Positions 1 to 11,824 are shown, counted from the first letter of the stretch. The stretch: DNA of 64,000 nt from Rhyacophila brunnea (GCA_022495005.1 JAGYXB010001327.1:1-64000), one strand, 5' to 3'. Notes: generated from the sequence alone by a model not told the origin. Program-made: numbers and translations.

Positions 1-57
1 TGACATTGGTATTAAAAATAACATATTCTTTACCACCTGTTAAGGTTATCTCATATT

Positions 58-409
58 TGAAGCGCCTAGTTTCAAAAGCTCCTAAAACGATTTTAGGTAG
101 TTCTGAGAAAAATGAGAAAAAATCTTATCTATTAAATCTGTGAACTTTATGTATTTATTTTTTAATTCGTTACATCCTAAAGAGTATTTTGGCTTTCCAT
201 TTTAGGGGTATTTGAAAAGCACACCCAACCATTTTAGCGGGTTTTGAATTTTACCCTAATTTTTGATCATACGTATTGACAGCTTTTTTGCGTTTTTTAA
301 AGTTCAATCTTTGGCCATCATATAGGTAACAAAAATATCCATCTAAATCCATATCCAACTAAAAAAAATTCAAAAACCGTTTTAGGGGCTTTTGTAACTA
401 GGCGCTTCA
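58..409. mobile_element. MITE-like element with ~32-bp terminal inverted repeats
   Basis: The left end (58-89) and right end (378-409) are inverted copies of each other over about 32 bp with only a few mismatches; both contain AAGCGCCTAGTT and CTAAAACG. The 290-bp interior is AT-rich with no open frame, and it repeats short CATTTTAG/TTTTAGG-like words facing inward. This is the architecture of a non-autonomous DNA transposon. A clear target-site duplication is not visible (only a weak TTT-like match), so the superfamily is undetermined. Confidence 0.7.
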
Positions 410-635
410 TTTCTCCACACTTGAAAAATAAACATTATATATATACGCCACCTAGAAGGTAACGCATTTCCCATTATTTTGATGATACCTCGTCATAACT
501 AAGAAAAGTCTAACTACGTTATACGTACCTATACATTTGAAGTTAGAAAAAAGTTAAAAGAAAACTTGTCTGTGATTATCTGTGTTTATAAATAAATATC
601 ACTGATAAAAGTAGCGGTGATAATAATAACAAGCA

Positions 636-1000
636 GATGGACTGTGAAAAGAGAATGCGCGGGCGGGTCGTCGGGGGGCGAGGGCGGGCGCGGCCAGTCG
701 TCCTTGTAAATAAGGCCCCAAGGACGCCAGCCGCCTACATTTTCATTTTCGCTGCGGCAGTAAAGAACCGCAGCTCGCCTCTCGGAGCTCTGTGGTCGGC
801 CCTCAAGGACGAACATCGATGTCTGTTCACTGTTCACTGTTGACCCACATGAGAAATGGTGCGAGCTGCGAGCAACCAACCCGTGCGTTATGTCATAGGC
901 TCCCCCGCCCGCAGAATAACCCCCGCGCCCGTCTGCCGCCCCCTTTTCCGCCCGCCTTACAAGCCACTATTTATCTTCGCCAGAGTCGCATGAAGGATGT
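636..1000. promoter_or_regulatory. GC-rich island, candidate regulatory element or CpG-rich promoter
   Basis: This stretch is strongly GC- and CpG-rich compared with the AT-rich flanks, with G-runs at 660-690 and C-runs at 900-960, and it has high sequence complexity. Overlapping open frames on both strands match no protein I recognise and look like by-products of the base composition. It contains no inverted repeats or transposon ends. A promoter, first non-coding exon or enhancer are all possible; nothing in the sequence decides between them. Confidence 0.3.
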
Positions 1001-1525
1001 AAAAACTGACAAGAGCATTTCTTTCTTTGGGGGGCGTTCTTGTTTTTTGTGATATCCCGACCATAACCTACGCCGAGCCTTAGGGAATTGTCTGTAATCA
1101 ATTCGAGAGTATGCCGACATACAGAATTAGAGTCATGCTGGTTCTTTTACGTTTTATTAGTATTGGTAATCTTAAAACGTGTACTCTTTAATTTTTGCCT
1201 GGAATTTCGTACCAGTTGAATCTTTTGTATGTAAACATGTTGGATCATATAATTATGTCATACCAATTTTATGCAAATGAAAATTATAATTCAGTTAAGA
1301 CTTACCTCGATGCACTTTGATCATTTTCATGAATCGAGGTTCTTTTTAAATACTATGATGTTTCATTCATAATATTACCTTTGGTTAATACTATCATCTA
1401 TATTTGAACATGACAAATTATAAATTTAAATAAAAATACAGTGTAATGTCAGTAAATGATACAATAACAAAATAAGAAAAATAAAAGTACATGGAAGCAC
1501 ACAGAGTGAACTAGGCTGATAGAAC
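1001..1525. other. AT-rich spacer, no feature seen
   Basis: No open frame of note, no inverted repeat and no recognisable transposon piece. Confidence 0.5.
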
Positions 1526-1949
1526 CTATCTTAGAAAAATATAGAACAACGTCCACTTAAATTCACTTTCACGTTTGTGAAATATATCAATATCCGAAGC
1601 GATTTTATTAAACATAGTTATTGCACTTCCAATTGGCATTACTAATGGCAGGTTAGTTCTGCACCTTGTGAGAATAAACAACGGATGCCCCCGATTCCTA
1701 AGAAAATTAATTATCAGATACTCTCGAGCCAGTCGGATAGAGCCACGGATAATATCCATACAGCCGAAAGTAAAGGAGTTGCAAAAAATTCTTCTGGACC
1801 CTCTCCACCATAAGGCCGTACTTCGACTGATACGGGCCCCAAACAAAAGACCCACTCTCAAGTCTGCTTCTAACTAAGGAGTTATAGAGAATTTTTGGTA
1901 CCGTAACATCCGAAAAGACCCGGGAAGTACGCAAGACAAAGCCCAACAT
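1526..1949 (-). pseudogene. Decayed Jockey-like non-LTR retrotransposon RT C-terminus
   Basis: Two overlapping minus-strand frames together give the C-terminal part of a Jockey-type reverse transcriptase ORF2. The first (1949 down to 1707) reads LGFVLRTSRVF, then KILYNSLVRSRLESGSFVWG and VERVQKNFLQL. These correspond to the conserved thumb-region pattern of a short ILY-SLVRS-LE-A-VVW stretch followed by LERVQ-FLR. The second frame (from about 1720 down to 1526) continues with NRGHPLFILTRCRTNLP. A frameshift near 1710-1725 and the missing catalytic part show it is a dead, 5'-truncated copy. The family call rests on pattern recognition. Confidence 0.75.
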
Positions 1950-2203
1950 TGAATGGTCACACTATTATCAGTAGGGATTGCAATTCCTGACAGAAGTATT
2001 AATCGCAACTGGATTAGTAATTGTAAGATTGGTAGTAAGTTTAATTTTTTTTGCCTTTTTTATGTATTTTATATGATTTCTTTTTTAAATAAACACCCAT
2101 TTCAGCTTTAGTAAAATGATATTATAATAATATACAATTATGATTTCCGTATATTTTTATAATAATGATTATATTTTATTTAATCCGTGTAAAGCCATTT
2201 TGC

Positions 2204-2512
2204 CACAATGTTAGAATACGTAACTGATCGTTTAACCGGGTGACAAATATTGATATTTTCAATCTAATGGGACAGGATCTTCAGAGAAGTAATAAAACCA
2301 GGAAACTACCGTACCTCGGCCACATTATGAGAGGAAAAATGTACAGCATTCCCCAACTTGTTATACAATTAAATATCAATGATAATCGTAGCAGAGGACG
2401 ACGCCGCATTTCGTGGCTTAAGAACCTCTGTGGTTGGTACGAATGCAGCTCCACCATACTGTTCTGGGTAGTAGATGATAAAGCGAAGACCGTTTTGATA
2501 ATGGCTGATTTC
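2204..2512 (+). pseudogene. Decayed non-LTR retrotransposon C-terminal fragment
   Basis: After a short piece in another frame (MLEYVTDRLTG, from about 2208) the frame from 2240 reads VTNIDIFNLM, then TRKLPYLGHIMRGKMY, SRGRRRISWLKNLCGWYECS and KTVLIMADF. This is the characteristic tail of arthropod endonuclease/RT LINEs: YLGH-MRG, then an RGRRR-SWL-NLR-W basic segment and a final IAN-L like motif. Upstream RT motifs are absent, there is one frameshift, and the reading frame runs on beyond the usual end to 2575, so this is a relic. It lies on the opposite strand to the Jockey-like relic at 1526-1949 and is a separate insertion. Confidence 0.75.
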
Positions 2513-2778
2513 TGCTCGGGGATGGTACGATATGAAAAAAAATGCATATATAATGTACAACTTTGTGATGAGTAGGGTTAAATTATCAATTATCTAATTA
2601 ATTGCGGACAGCACGGTGTCCAAGTATCTAACGCGTTTGGTGGCTTTGAACGAATGTCATTTTAAAAGTAGGAAATAATCAAAAATAAAAATTCACTGCT
2701 TTAGCAATTTATCACCATTCACTGAAAACCTTCTCAGGTAATTAATTACTTATACGAATATTAAAATTTAAAAAAAAT

Positions 2779-2955
2779 CGCTGGCTCTCCCCCACTCTGC
2801 AGCGGTGCTACAAAATGGATCTACGCGCTGCAGGTCTGGGATGGCGGTTGGCGCGAGAGTTGGCGATGGACCCAGGGAAATGGCACGAACTTAAGCTTGC
2901 CCTATGCTCCAAAGCTGGGGCGTGACAGGGAGAAAAAAGAATAATAATAATAATT
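2779..2955 (+). pseudogene. 5'-truncated LINE 3' end with ATA-repeat tail
   Basis: A 48-codon open stretch (2779 to a stop at 2923-2925) reads RWLSPTLQRCYKMDLRAAGLG, then DPGKWHELKLALCSKAGA. This resembles the last segment of LINE ORF2 proteins (RW-D-...-DL-AAGL-...-DR-KWR...). It is followed 14 bp later by a short AATAATAATAAT run at about 2940-2952, as in LINEs that end in a simple repeat instead of poly(A). Only about 180 bp remain. Confidence 0.55.
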
Positions 2956-2995
2956 GTATACGTAATATATGGCATGTTTAGGCGCAACCGGTTCA

Positions 2996-3584
2996 CGGGC
3001 CACAGATTGTGAATTATTTCACTGCATTAATTATGATGGGTTATTTTAGGTGACATCAATGATTCCAGTATTTTGAATCCTAGGTTCAACAAATCGAAAG
3101 TGTTCTTGAGTTCGCAATCTCTTCTTGTATGTTACGTGTTAGTAAATGAGTACCTAGTAATGAAATTATTTCACTATAAATATTTTCATGAAAAATGAAT
3201 AGGGATTCGCCAATATGTTGTAAAAAGGTCCATTTGGATGGCAATACCATTCGCTGAAAGCTTATTAAAACATTGACTGATTACCTAGATACGACACTGC
3301 CTCGTCTGGGTGAGAGCTTGCACGTTTTGGCGCAAGCAAAGTAGCACAGTAAAGTTATTATCCATTCGCTGTCTGAGCTTTCTATCAATGGCGACATTTT
3401 CACGTCTTCGCTGTTGTACACACAAAACTTACTTCGAATTTAAGTCGACACTTTTTTTTATTCAAACCGAGAAAAAGGATTTAACGCAAAATACGTTTAT
3501 TAGCAGGATCTCGAAAAAATGTTACGCGCCGTGTTTTCACGCTTTTTGTCAACATCTAAATAAAAGAAATATTTTTTTGTGTAA
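2996..3584. other. Unassigned spacer
   Basis: A 114-codon plus-strand frame (3310-3654) runs through this stretch into the tRNA-like piece but resembles no protein known to me. No repeats seen. Confidence 0.4.
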
Positions 3585-3585
3585 T

Positions 3586-3653
3586 CACCGGGGCCCGATC
3601 ACAATTTTACCCCGCGCCACGTCCGGGTGCTTTACCACTCGGCTACCGCCGTA
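3586..3653 (-). repeat. tRNA-derived SINE head (degenerate)
   Basis: On the minus strand the sequence CGGCGGTAGCCGAGTGGTAA opens with a perfect pol III A box (TAGCCGAGTGG, 3635-3645). The expected B box region near 3590-3605 is eroded to a GATCGGGCCCC-like string, and the arms do not form a full cloverleaf, so this is a tRNA-related repeat and not a working tRNA. Confidence 0.5.
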
Positions 3654-3660
3654 GTAGAAC

Positions 3661-4429
3661 GAGAAAAATAAGCATTTAAACTAGCCCGGACGCAAACCAA
3701 AGTATGTGTAATATTTTTCCGTATTCTACGCATGATGTTTTCATGAAAACTGCATATTTTTTAAGGTGTCAGGGATTGAATTGCAATTATTATTCTATAA
3801 CTTTGCTTTGAGACTATAGCCATTATTTTGACCAACACACACTGTGTGAACTATTTTGCTGTAATGGCGCATTAATGGTGTAAAGCTGAATAAGTTTATT
3901 GTAGTAGGTAATTATTCCACTATTTTTATAATGAAATTGACCCTTTAACTATAACTAATATACTTGGTTATTCTCCATGTAAAATAGAGAACGTATTCTT
4001 AAACATGGCTCTACGTCAGTGATGCAAATGAAAATTTTATCAATGATTAGCAATGAAACTCGAACGAAAAAGTTGATATATGACTTCGATTTTCTTAGTC
4101 TTTGTTTCTGGTGTTGAGCCTGTGAGATGTGGTGTTGGGGGCGTTTCGGGAGAAATAAAAGTAGATTTACCGGCTATCTAAAATTAGTCTCCGTGATCTT
4201 TACAAATGTTAGATAAAAATACTTTAATTATATTCTAATCTTTTTATTGGGATTATTTTGAGAATTGGCACTGTGTGACATCGGGTCATTCGCCACCGCA
4301 GTGACGAGTTCAGCGCTCGGTCACAAAACGATTAAATTATCCGAAATCAAATACTTAATACTGTTTTTTACTGATAGAAAATCCGTTATATAATTGTTGA
4401 ATAAATTAAGTCGGACGCCCTCCTCATTA
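3661..4429. other. AT-rich spacer, no feature seen
   Basis: Nothing recognisable apart from a mildly GC-richer patch around 4260-4330. Confidence 0.4.
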
Positions 4430-4610
4430 TCGGCGGAGCTTTATTTGAATTTTTATCGCGTGGCATGTGTTTTCGAAATGAATCTGTTTTTCGCGACGCG
4501 GGCCAATTAATTGTGCATTTAGGCAAAAAATAACATCCAAGGCCTACCGACAGCGTGACGTCACTAGTAACGACTCACGCCGTTTCGTTTATCGTTCATT
4601 TATTGTTTGC
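4430..4610. promoter_or_regulatory. Candidate cis-regulatory island with CRE and homeodomain-type sites
   Basis: A GC-richer, repeat-free patch in AT-rich DNA. It holds the palindromic homeodomain-type site CAATTAATTG (4504-4513) and a perfect CRE palindrome TGACGTCA (4556-4563), followed closely by an AP-1-like TGAGTC/GACTCA half (GACTCA at about 4571). Such motifs occur by chance; the clustering in an island is what makes it a candidate. Confidence 0.3.
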
Positions 4611-6071
4611 GATTGTATTTTTTTTGAAGATTTTTAAGATTGAAGGTATTTAACTACTACGTATATGTGAAATAGCGATATTTTCATACTCATAAGTAAG
4701 TAATATAATGCATTCATAATATTTTCAAACCATCGTCGTTTATTCAGTATCTACTCGTATTTGCGATACCTGTGTAAAAATATATTATCTTGTGTACGTC
4801 TGTACTTATTTGTTGTTTGTTGCTGAAGTAGCAAATTAGGCTTTTTGTGAGGGTTTATGTCATCAGGAGGGTTACTGCATTTGGCTAATGAAACTAATAA
4901 GCCATGATGGTCGAGAAAACTTTATTCGGTATCTATTTGCTTCTCTGCCGAATTATGAATGCGTTCCACAATTCGATACTTCCATGCAACATACGCAATA
5001 AGTATGTATGCAACAAAGAATAATACGTATAATCTACCTATCGAAGGGCGCACGACGATTTATAGCCTTCATGAAACAATTTTCCGAAATATCAATGTTC
5101 ATCTTGATACCAACCCTCCACCACAAAAACATTCCACCCATTCACCCATGTGAAAAGAACGTCTGTAGCCGGAAGGTGTACCTAGTACTGTAATTATTAG
5201 GTACTATTTTTTGCCACTTCGTATATCTCCATGTCCGTTCCTCAGTCAGAGCATGTCATCATCTTTCCAGATCATGCCAGAATCATGTAGTTCAAGTGTA
5301 GTCAAGCATGTACATGCTGTGAATGGTATTTAACGGCCTTCCAAGAATCCAGTCGACTCAAAGAAAATGAAGAGCCTGCACGGGCCAGGTCAAACATCGC
5401 TTCATCGCATTGACTGCCACTGACGTGCCTCATCTAGTTACATTTCGGCTGTCATTTTATTTCTGAAAATATCCAATAGTGTTCTCACGAAGATAACAAC
5501 GTTGTTGGATTTTCGCAATAATTAATCTAAATATTAAGAAGCGTCTCGCTCCTTTTTGAAATGCGCGACAACGAGACAAAAGAAAATAACTACTCTACTA
5601 ATGACGTTTTCACTGGTAAAGTTAGAAAGCTAGTTAGTACCTACTTGCCAAAGTACTTGACCGCTTACTCTACTAGTGAAAACAAGGCTTTGTAGGGTAC
5701 ATTTAATAACACATATTAACGCGATATAAATTTGAACAATCAATGTGTATAATATTATGTTATCGAAAATCATAACGAAAGATAATATATCAAAACAAAC
5801 GCAATCAAAATTAGATCGTAAAACAAAACTATACTTTAAATTTAAATGTTAGATAATAGATACACGCAGTGCTCGATATGGCACAAAAATGTTACTATAA
5901 TTCTATTTAACTAAGTAGGTGCCTATTTCTTATCAAAATGCCATTGATCTCAAATCTTTTTTATAACCGGGTATAAACGTAACTCTTATGATAATATTTT
6001 ACACAAATATTGCTACTGTGCAAACGACATGTTGAATTTTTATATTATATCGTTGCGTTTTTTGATGATCT
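4611..6071. other. AT-rich spacer, no gene seen
   Basis: Only short overlapping frames (for example 4959-5153). A small imperfect inverted repeat (ACTCTACTA...TTTTCACT facing TACTAGTGAAAAC) sits at about 5595-5685. No transposon ends found. Confidence 0.4.
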
Positions 6072-6079
6072 GGTACAAG

Positions 6080-7137
6080 CAGTGGCGCATCCAGGGGGGG
6101 GGGGGGCAAGGGGCCTTGCCCCCCCCCAAAAAACATTGAAACTGAAAGCCAATAGATTAGACAAATAAAAACACGGCAAAAAATGATTTGAAATTCTCCA
6201 GCACCCTCTTTAGAAAAATTTCTTAGATTTTAATTTCCAACACAAAAATTTCGAAACACTAATGTCGGGTTTTTTTAGAAACTCAATGGAAATGTCAAAA
6301 AATTCTCGGTGTCCACCCGAATTTCGGAGTGGTTTACACCAGTGGCGCACCCAGAGGTGGGCAAGGGGCCCTGGCACCCCCCAAACATGAAAATTATCAG
6401 AATGATTTTAAACATTGACATCGAAAGCCAATAAAACACGGCAAAAAAATGATTTGTAATAATTCTCCAGCACCCTTTTTAGAAAAATTTCTTAGATTTT
6501 AATTTCTTGCACAAAAATTTCGAAACACTAATGTCAGGTTTTTTTAGAAACCCAATACCTAAGGGAACTGTCAAAAAATTCTCGGTGTCCACCCGAATTT
6601 TGGAGTGGTGTAGGTCATGGCTGGAGAGGGCTGACAGGGCTCTAGCCTGGGGGCCCGGGCTGTGGGGGTCCGGCGTATCGGGTTGACCAGATAAGTGAGA
6701 TAAACACACATCATAAATTAGCTTTAATAGTAAAAAAGTCGCTATTACACTTCATGGCCATGATCATTTTCAATTACTCATATAATTGTGCAATATATTT
6801 TTTGATTATTATGTGTCGATACTCGACAGCTCCATTATTAAAGTAGATGTATTAAAAATCGCCAGTACCCTTAATTTGAACTAAAACACAATTTGAAAAA
6901 CGTTAATGTAGTGTTTCACACTGCATTTAACCTTAGCGGCAGGTAGGGGGCCCGCCAAATATCCTAGCCTGAGAGCCCGTTTCAGGATGTGGGGACCATG
7001 GTATAGTTACACCGAGTGCAATAGTCAAAAGACCGATAAACGAGAAATTAAGCTGTGAAGAAGAAAAAGAGTCTATGGGACTAATTTACATTCTCCTCCT
7101 TGCCCCCCCCCAATATTAAATCCTTGGTGCGCCACTG
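6080..7137. mobile_element. hAT-type non-autonomous transposon with 8-bp TSD and internal duplications
   Basis: The element begins CAGTGGCGCATCCAGGGG and ends with the inverted form CCTTGGTGCGCCACTG. It is flanked by a perfect 8-bp duplication GGTACAAG (6072-6079 and 7138-7145), the hallmark of hAT superfamily insertions. Inside, a segment of about 250 bp is present twice: 6084-6335 and about 6342-6610, the second starting with its own copy of the terminus, CAGTGGCGCACCCAGAGG at 6340. A third, more diverged version lies at about 6840-7010. There is no transposase. A G-run/C-run foldback follows the left end at 6094-6127. Confidence 0.88.
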
Positions 7138-7145
7138 GGTACAAG

Positions 7146-7999
7146 TGTAAACTGACACGGTTCATTTGACTTGTACCATATTGAGACTATACGACCGTCG
7201 TATACAGTTAATTGTGCAATAAAAAAATGTACCAATATATTGTTCAGTATGCTGTCACGTCTGTGGTTTACTTAACTATGTGGTGCTCTATGACAACTGC
7301 CATTTCAACGACCTATCGATATTAAAATATGTTAGTTATAAAAAAAAACTATGACGAAAGTAAGTAGGTACCTATACACAGTTGGAATCGCTGTATGAAA
7401 AAATAGCACGAATAATGTACAATAAATTGAATAACCCTGAAGTACCCTTTTTCATTCATATAATCTGATGTCGTCGGTCGTTGTAGGGGTCTATATTATG
7501 AATGGGAGCAAGCAAGGGTTACGTACGATTTAATGGAAGAAATTGTGTGAGTGCCTTATTCATATAAGGAAAAAAATACAATAGGATATTGGTAGATACG
7601 CACGAACATATAAAATACTTTGTATCGGGGATGGCAAACCCAAACCAAAAAATAAAATTACCTACGGAGTACTTACATATTTTTCTCAAACCAGGGAAAA
7701 ATAAATAACATTAAATTTGTTGAATATTACAAAATTGAAACATAAAACACAAGACATTAAAATAGTTATTTAGTCACTAATTAGGCAGATCAGAGTTACC
7801 GAAACTTTACTTTATAGCATATAGGAGCCGTAATTATTTTTAGTTATTTTAGTAGAAAATATGGTTAACTTTTGTAAAGATATATAAAAATCTCATTTTT
7901 TAGTATTTCCAATTGTCGAATGCGAGGTATTACCTAAATGTGTTGTTTTACCATGGACAATTAATAGGCATATCGTCTTCTTCTCCTTCTTATTATGTA
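7146..7999. other. AT-rich spacer, no feature seen
   Basis: No open frame, repeat or transposon end identified. Confidence 0.4.
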
Positions 8000-8110
8000 T
8001 AGGCAGCTGAGTCTTTCCGTCTTTTGGCAGGCCTGTCCAGTGAAGATAGCCTTGTGTAAATTCTAAAATTTTCTTATTAGTTTTCCAATCTGACCATTTT
8101 CTCAACGCAT
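7970..8110 (-). pseudogene. Possible LINE 3'-end relic
   Basis: The minus-strand frame from 8105 reads MRKWSDWKTNKKILEFTQGY, HWTGLPKDGKTQLPIHNKKE and ends in a lysine-rich run. Lysine-rich read-through ends and the words LPKDGKTQL resemble tails of arthropod LINEs, but no conserved RT motif is present. Weak call. Confidence 0.3.
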
Positions 8111-9825
8111 GCAGCCCGGGAAGCCACCAATGCGGACCCAGCCCGGGGTGTTAACGAGATTCTGAAAGAAATTTTTAATGTTGTGTGGAAAAACTGATGT
8201 TACTACAGATTTTATTGAGGTAAAAAAAGCTCTCGATGTTGACCTATTATTTTTGGCACGAATAGCTAAAAATATAACTTTTTAAATGTAAGTTTAATGT
8301 GAAGCCAAAGAGTTGGACACCTATATTAATAATAGTCATGGATATTATTGTGGCAGCGATGAAGAATTTTACTGCCAACCGTAGGTTAATAGCATTTCGT
8401 AATTAAAATTCAATACGTAAGATATTGTATTTTTCTTTCCTCTATTATACGTGTTATCTACGTTCTACAATGTAGTATGTTGTAGTTTCTTTAATTTTCC
8501 AGTCTAATCAGAACTGTCGTCCACTTTGAAAAGCGATACATTATGTAGATTGTAGACAGTAAAGTTGTCCACAGGGAACTCAGAAATAATGGGAACTGAA
8601 ATACCTAACGGGTGTGGAGTCACAGGCAACCGATCTTGAATGTGGAAGAATATGAGATAAACACGTGTAAAGAATACGCTTGTCTTTCGATCTGACAACT
8701 GCTCTCGGTTTATGCGCTGACGCTCATCAATATTGGTGTATTTGAAGGTTACAACACACACTATTGCGCGTATATAATGTGGTCCATTTTCGTAGGACAC
8801 TCACACACTCGAAACCCTGCGTCAAAATGTAGTGTATTGGGGAATATCCTATCGGAATTCTATTTTTTCTTAATCTGTTCTGTGGTTGTCCATAACTGAT
8901 ATGTATTGTATATTATTTTTACTTTAAGTATCTACATACCAACATCGCATCGGCACATGATTATAAAAAAGTATGTTTTTAAAAATCGTTACACAAACTT
9001 TCGAAGAAGTGAAGATTAAATTATTTGTCATTTTGTATGCTTTGAGAGAATTGGATGTTACCAAAACGCATACTGTTTGCGTAAGCTCTTTCGCGTGTTT
9101 ATATTACCGAATGCAAATATTTTTATCGATAAAATGAGGTCAGCACTTTTTTATGGGAGCGGTGACACGGAGGGACACACACTGTCATATTGCATTATTG
9201 ACTTAAAGTTAAAAGCTAAAGTTTATACATACTTACAATTTTTTTTAGTAACAAATAAAATTATTTATAATATGTAAGTCTGATTAATTTTACATGTTTT
9301 GAGGCGTTTTTTACGGTAGATGCAAAAAGTCATTACGTTATCACGAAGTTGTTTTTGTTGCTGTGAAGTATTTTTTTCGGTTTTGATATAAAACAAAAAA
9401 ATAAGTATTATATTATCAGTGTGACCTTCTACTTGGCAAACATGCACATTTACGCAATTTTATATTGCATTGGCCGTTGCTCCCGCTTTCTCGGAATGAA
9501 TTACTTGCTATTATCAGTGATTTTATCTCGAATTTATTTTTTTATAAATATAATGACAAGCCGAAGATAAAAAATAATTTCCTAATATTAAAGTTTATTT
9601 TCGTAAATTTGCCAAGTGTTATGTAAGAATAACTATCATACATTTATTACATCGAGCGGTCGTCATAATATTGCATCAATGATAGATAGCATTTTCTTAA
9701 TGACAAATTTTGTACAAAATAAAACGATATTTATATAATTATTGTATTCAAATTATTGTCTGTAGGTACCTGATTTTATCGAAATTGCCAACTATTTTTA
9801 ATCTATATGTCTTCCACAAAGAAGT
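8111..9825. other. AT-rich spacer, no feature seen
   Basis: Only short frames (8504-8800 minus, 9077-9277 plus) that resemble nothing known. No inverted repeats noticed. Confidence 0.4.
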
Positions 9826-10045
9826 ACTGGCAGTATGGCCCCCAAATCCTGAAGCGGTCCCCCTACCTATTGCAGGATTGAAGGTAGTGTGACGCTCTTC
9901 AAAAGCGTTTTCCAAATGGTGTTCCATGTAAAATTAAGGGTATTCTGTGTTTTTAGCGATTTTTTGTATTCTTGAATACATCCACTTGAATTGTGGAGTT
10001 GTCGAATATCGACACAAATAATCAAAAATTGCATCACAACGGGGC
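9826..10045 (-). mobile_element. Reverse-oriented fragment of the 6080-7137 hAT family
   Basis: Read on the minus strand, this region aligns with 6790-7010 of the upstream element. Shared words in order are TTTTTGATTATT-TGTGTCGATA-TCGACA, GTATT-AA-AATCGC, ACCCTTAATTT, GGTAGGGGG-CCGC, and TTCAGGAT-TG-GGG-CCAT. It has no terminal repeats of its own, so it is an internal or truncated piece, inserted opposite to the first copy. Confidence 0.7.
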
Positions 10046-11552
10046 ATGACTGGTAGTTAACAACATAAAAATTATAAGTAAAAAATCTTCAATATTTTAC
10101 ATTGTAGTTACTTCTTGTTATGTCTACCCCTTTTTATTGTTATAATTAAATACTAGGTAAATGATCTTTCTTGAAAGTAGTCCTTTTCGCAACAACAACA
10201 ACGAAAATTATTAAATTCCACCTCGTCCGGAGAGTACAATAATTATTGTTGTAGATATCGTTTGTGTAAATGTGAAACTCTTTCCCAACGGGCTGGTTTT
10301 TATATCGAAAGAGATCAGTCCTTATTTTTTTCCCTTTTTTCGGTCTCTATTTTTTGAAAAAATGACATTATAAATAACAAAATGATAAAATTCATATTAT
10401 TACCTAGTTTGCAATAGTATTATTATAAATAACCATGTGGACTTTGGAATCATAATAATTGTAATAATCACACTCAACCATAACCAGGCGACATACCTAA
10501 TTGCCCACAATATAAAGTAAACAAAATAATTGAAAGTAAATTGCCACACGTTCACTCCTAAGCGGATCATAATTTATGTTGTATGTTGTATTAACAGTCC
10601 TTTTTACGAGTTAGTCATTCGCCCACACATTCAATAAACAATATGATTTTTTTTGACCATCCGCAGTTTAAATCCGCGATTGTGACCACGGCCCTCTGTG
10701 GCACTGAATTGAGAGTTACGATGGTAGTGCTCTTTATCGATCATTTTGGAATGTAATGCGGTAACCTGCTCGCGGTAAATGAATATTTTTGATAAGTAGT
10801 AGATATAAATATTTCGCTCAAATCAATTGACTTACTTATAATCATTTATTTCAATATGAAACAATCGTCATTTTCTACAAATGCATTGCATTCAAAGTGT
10901 AAGCAATAACTAGCACTACGATCGAGATTCGCAGTTTCGTGACGCGGGCTTACTATTATTAATAGTGGGCCTTGGTTTATATGAAATCACCCGCTCTACC
11001 TACAAGGCTAATGCGAAAAAATCTGTTTTATAGATTGCCACGAAGTATATAGAAATACTAACACCACTAACTTCTTCTAATATTTATATAGTCTGAAATG
11101 TTAAATTGACTTATTTATGAGTATCATACGTAATATATTTTTTTTAATTATACACAATTTCCATTTTTAACCCTGGTATGTATTAGTCCTGTACCCAACA
11201 CACCCAACTGGTATATGACACTTTGTTCGATCACCCCTTCCCTCTCTTCCTGAATGGATGCAATGACCCTTTGACTTATAATATAAGGGTGTATCGGCTA
11301 TTACTTACTTACTCATCTATAATAATCTTTTGGGTGCGCAAATTTGCAGCAATTAATATTGTAAAGCCTTGAGAAAATAATATGAAGTTACGATAAAAGT
11401 CCGTGAGCGTGACCCCGAGGCTCTGGTCATGCCTAGCCAGTCATATGTAGGGTCATCTAAAATGTATCGATACATTTTTTTCAGTATTATCATTCGATAC
11501 TATATACCAAGTTTAATTATTGTTTAATGCTGATATACAATTACGATGCATA
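10046..11552. other. AT-rich spacer, no clear feature
   Basis: A 100-bp patch at 11200-11320 resembles LINE 3'-end sequence in composition (CCCTTCCCTCTCTTCC, then TATAAGGGTGTATCGGCTATT) but cannot be assigned. Nothing else seen. Confidence 0.35.
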
Positions 11553-11560
11553 CATATTTG

Positions 11561-11759
11561 GGTACTGTTCGGTTATCAGGAATACAGCGGAAAACACATT
11601 TTGAAAATACCCGATATACTGGATTATTTGTCAGTTTGGGTTAGTTTAGGTTAGGTTGGGTTAGGTTAGGTTTGGTCAGGTTAACCTAACAAATAATCCA
11701 GTTTATCGGCCATTTTCAAAATGTGTTTTCCGCTGTATTCCTGATAAACGAACAGTACC
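11561..11759. mobile_element. Foldback MITE with TTAGG-like core
   Basis: The left arm (11561-11640) and right arm (11680-11759) are about 80-bp inverted copies with few mismatches; both carry GGTACTGTTCG, AATACAGCGGAAAACACATT and GGATTATTTGT. The ~40-bp loop is a run of GGTTAGG/GGTTGGG units close to the insect telomere repeat TTAGG. Flanks CATATTTG (11553-11560) and GATATTTG (11760-11767) match at 7 of 8 bases, consistent with an 8-bp target duplication. No coding capacity. Confidence 0.82.
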
Positions 11760-11824
11760 GATATTTGCAATATTTTAGCCATTATTTCCAGCGTAGTTTT
11801 TAAGACATTTTATTCGAGCGCATA

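Noticed and set aside
586..1052. Three overlapping frames (97, 68 and 86 codons) in the GC-rich island
   Set aside because: They lie on both strands over the same bases, have no recognisable motif and are explained by high GC lowering stop frequency.
4020..4200. Possible hAT MITE starting CAGTGATGCAAATG
   Set aside because: No matching inverted end or 8-bp duplication could be found downstream.
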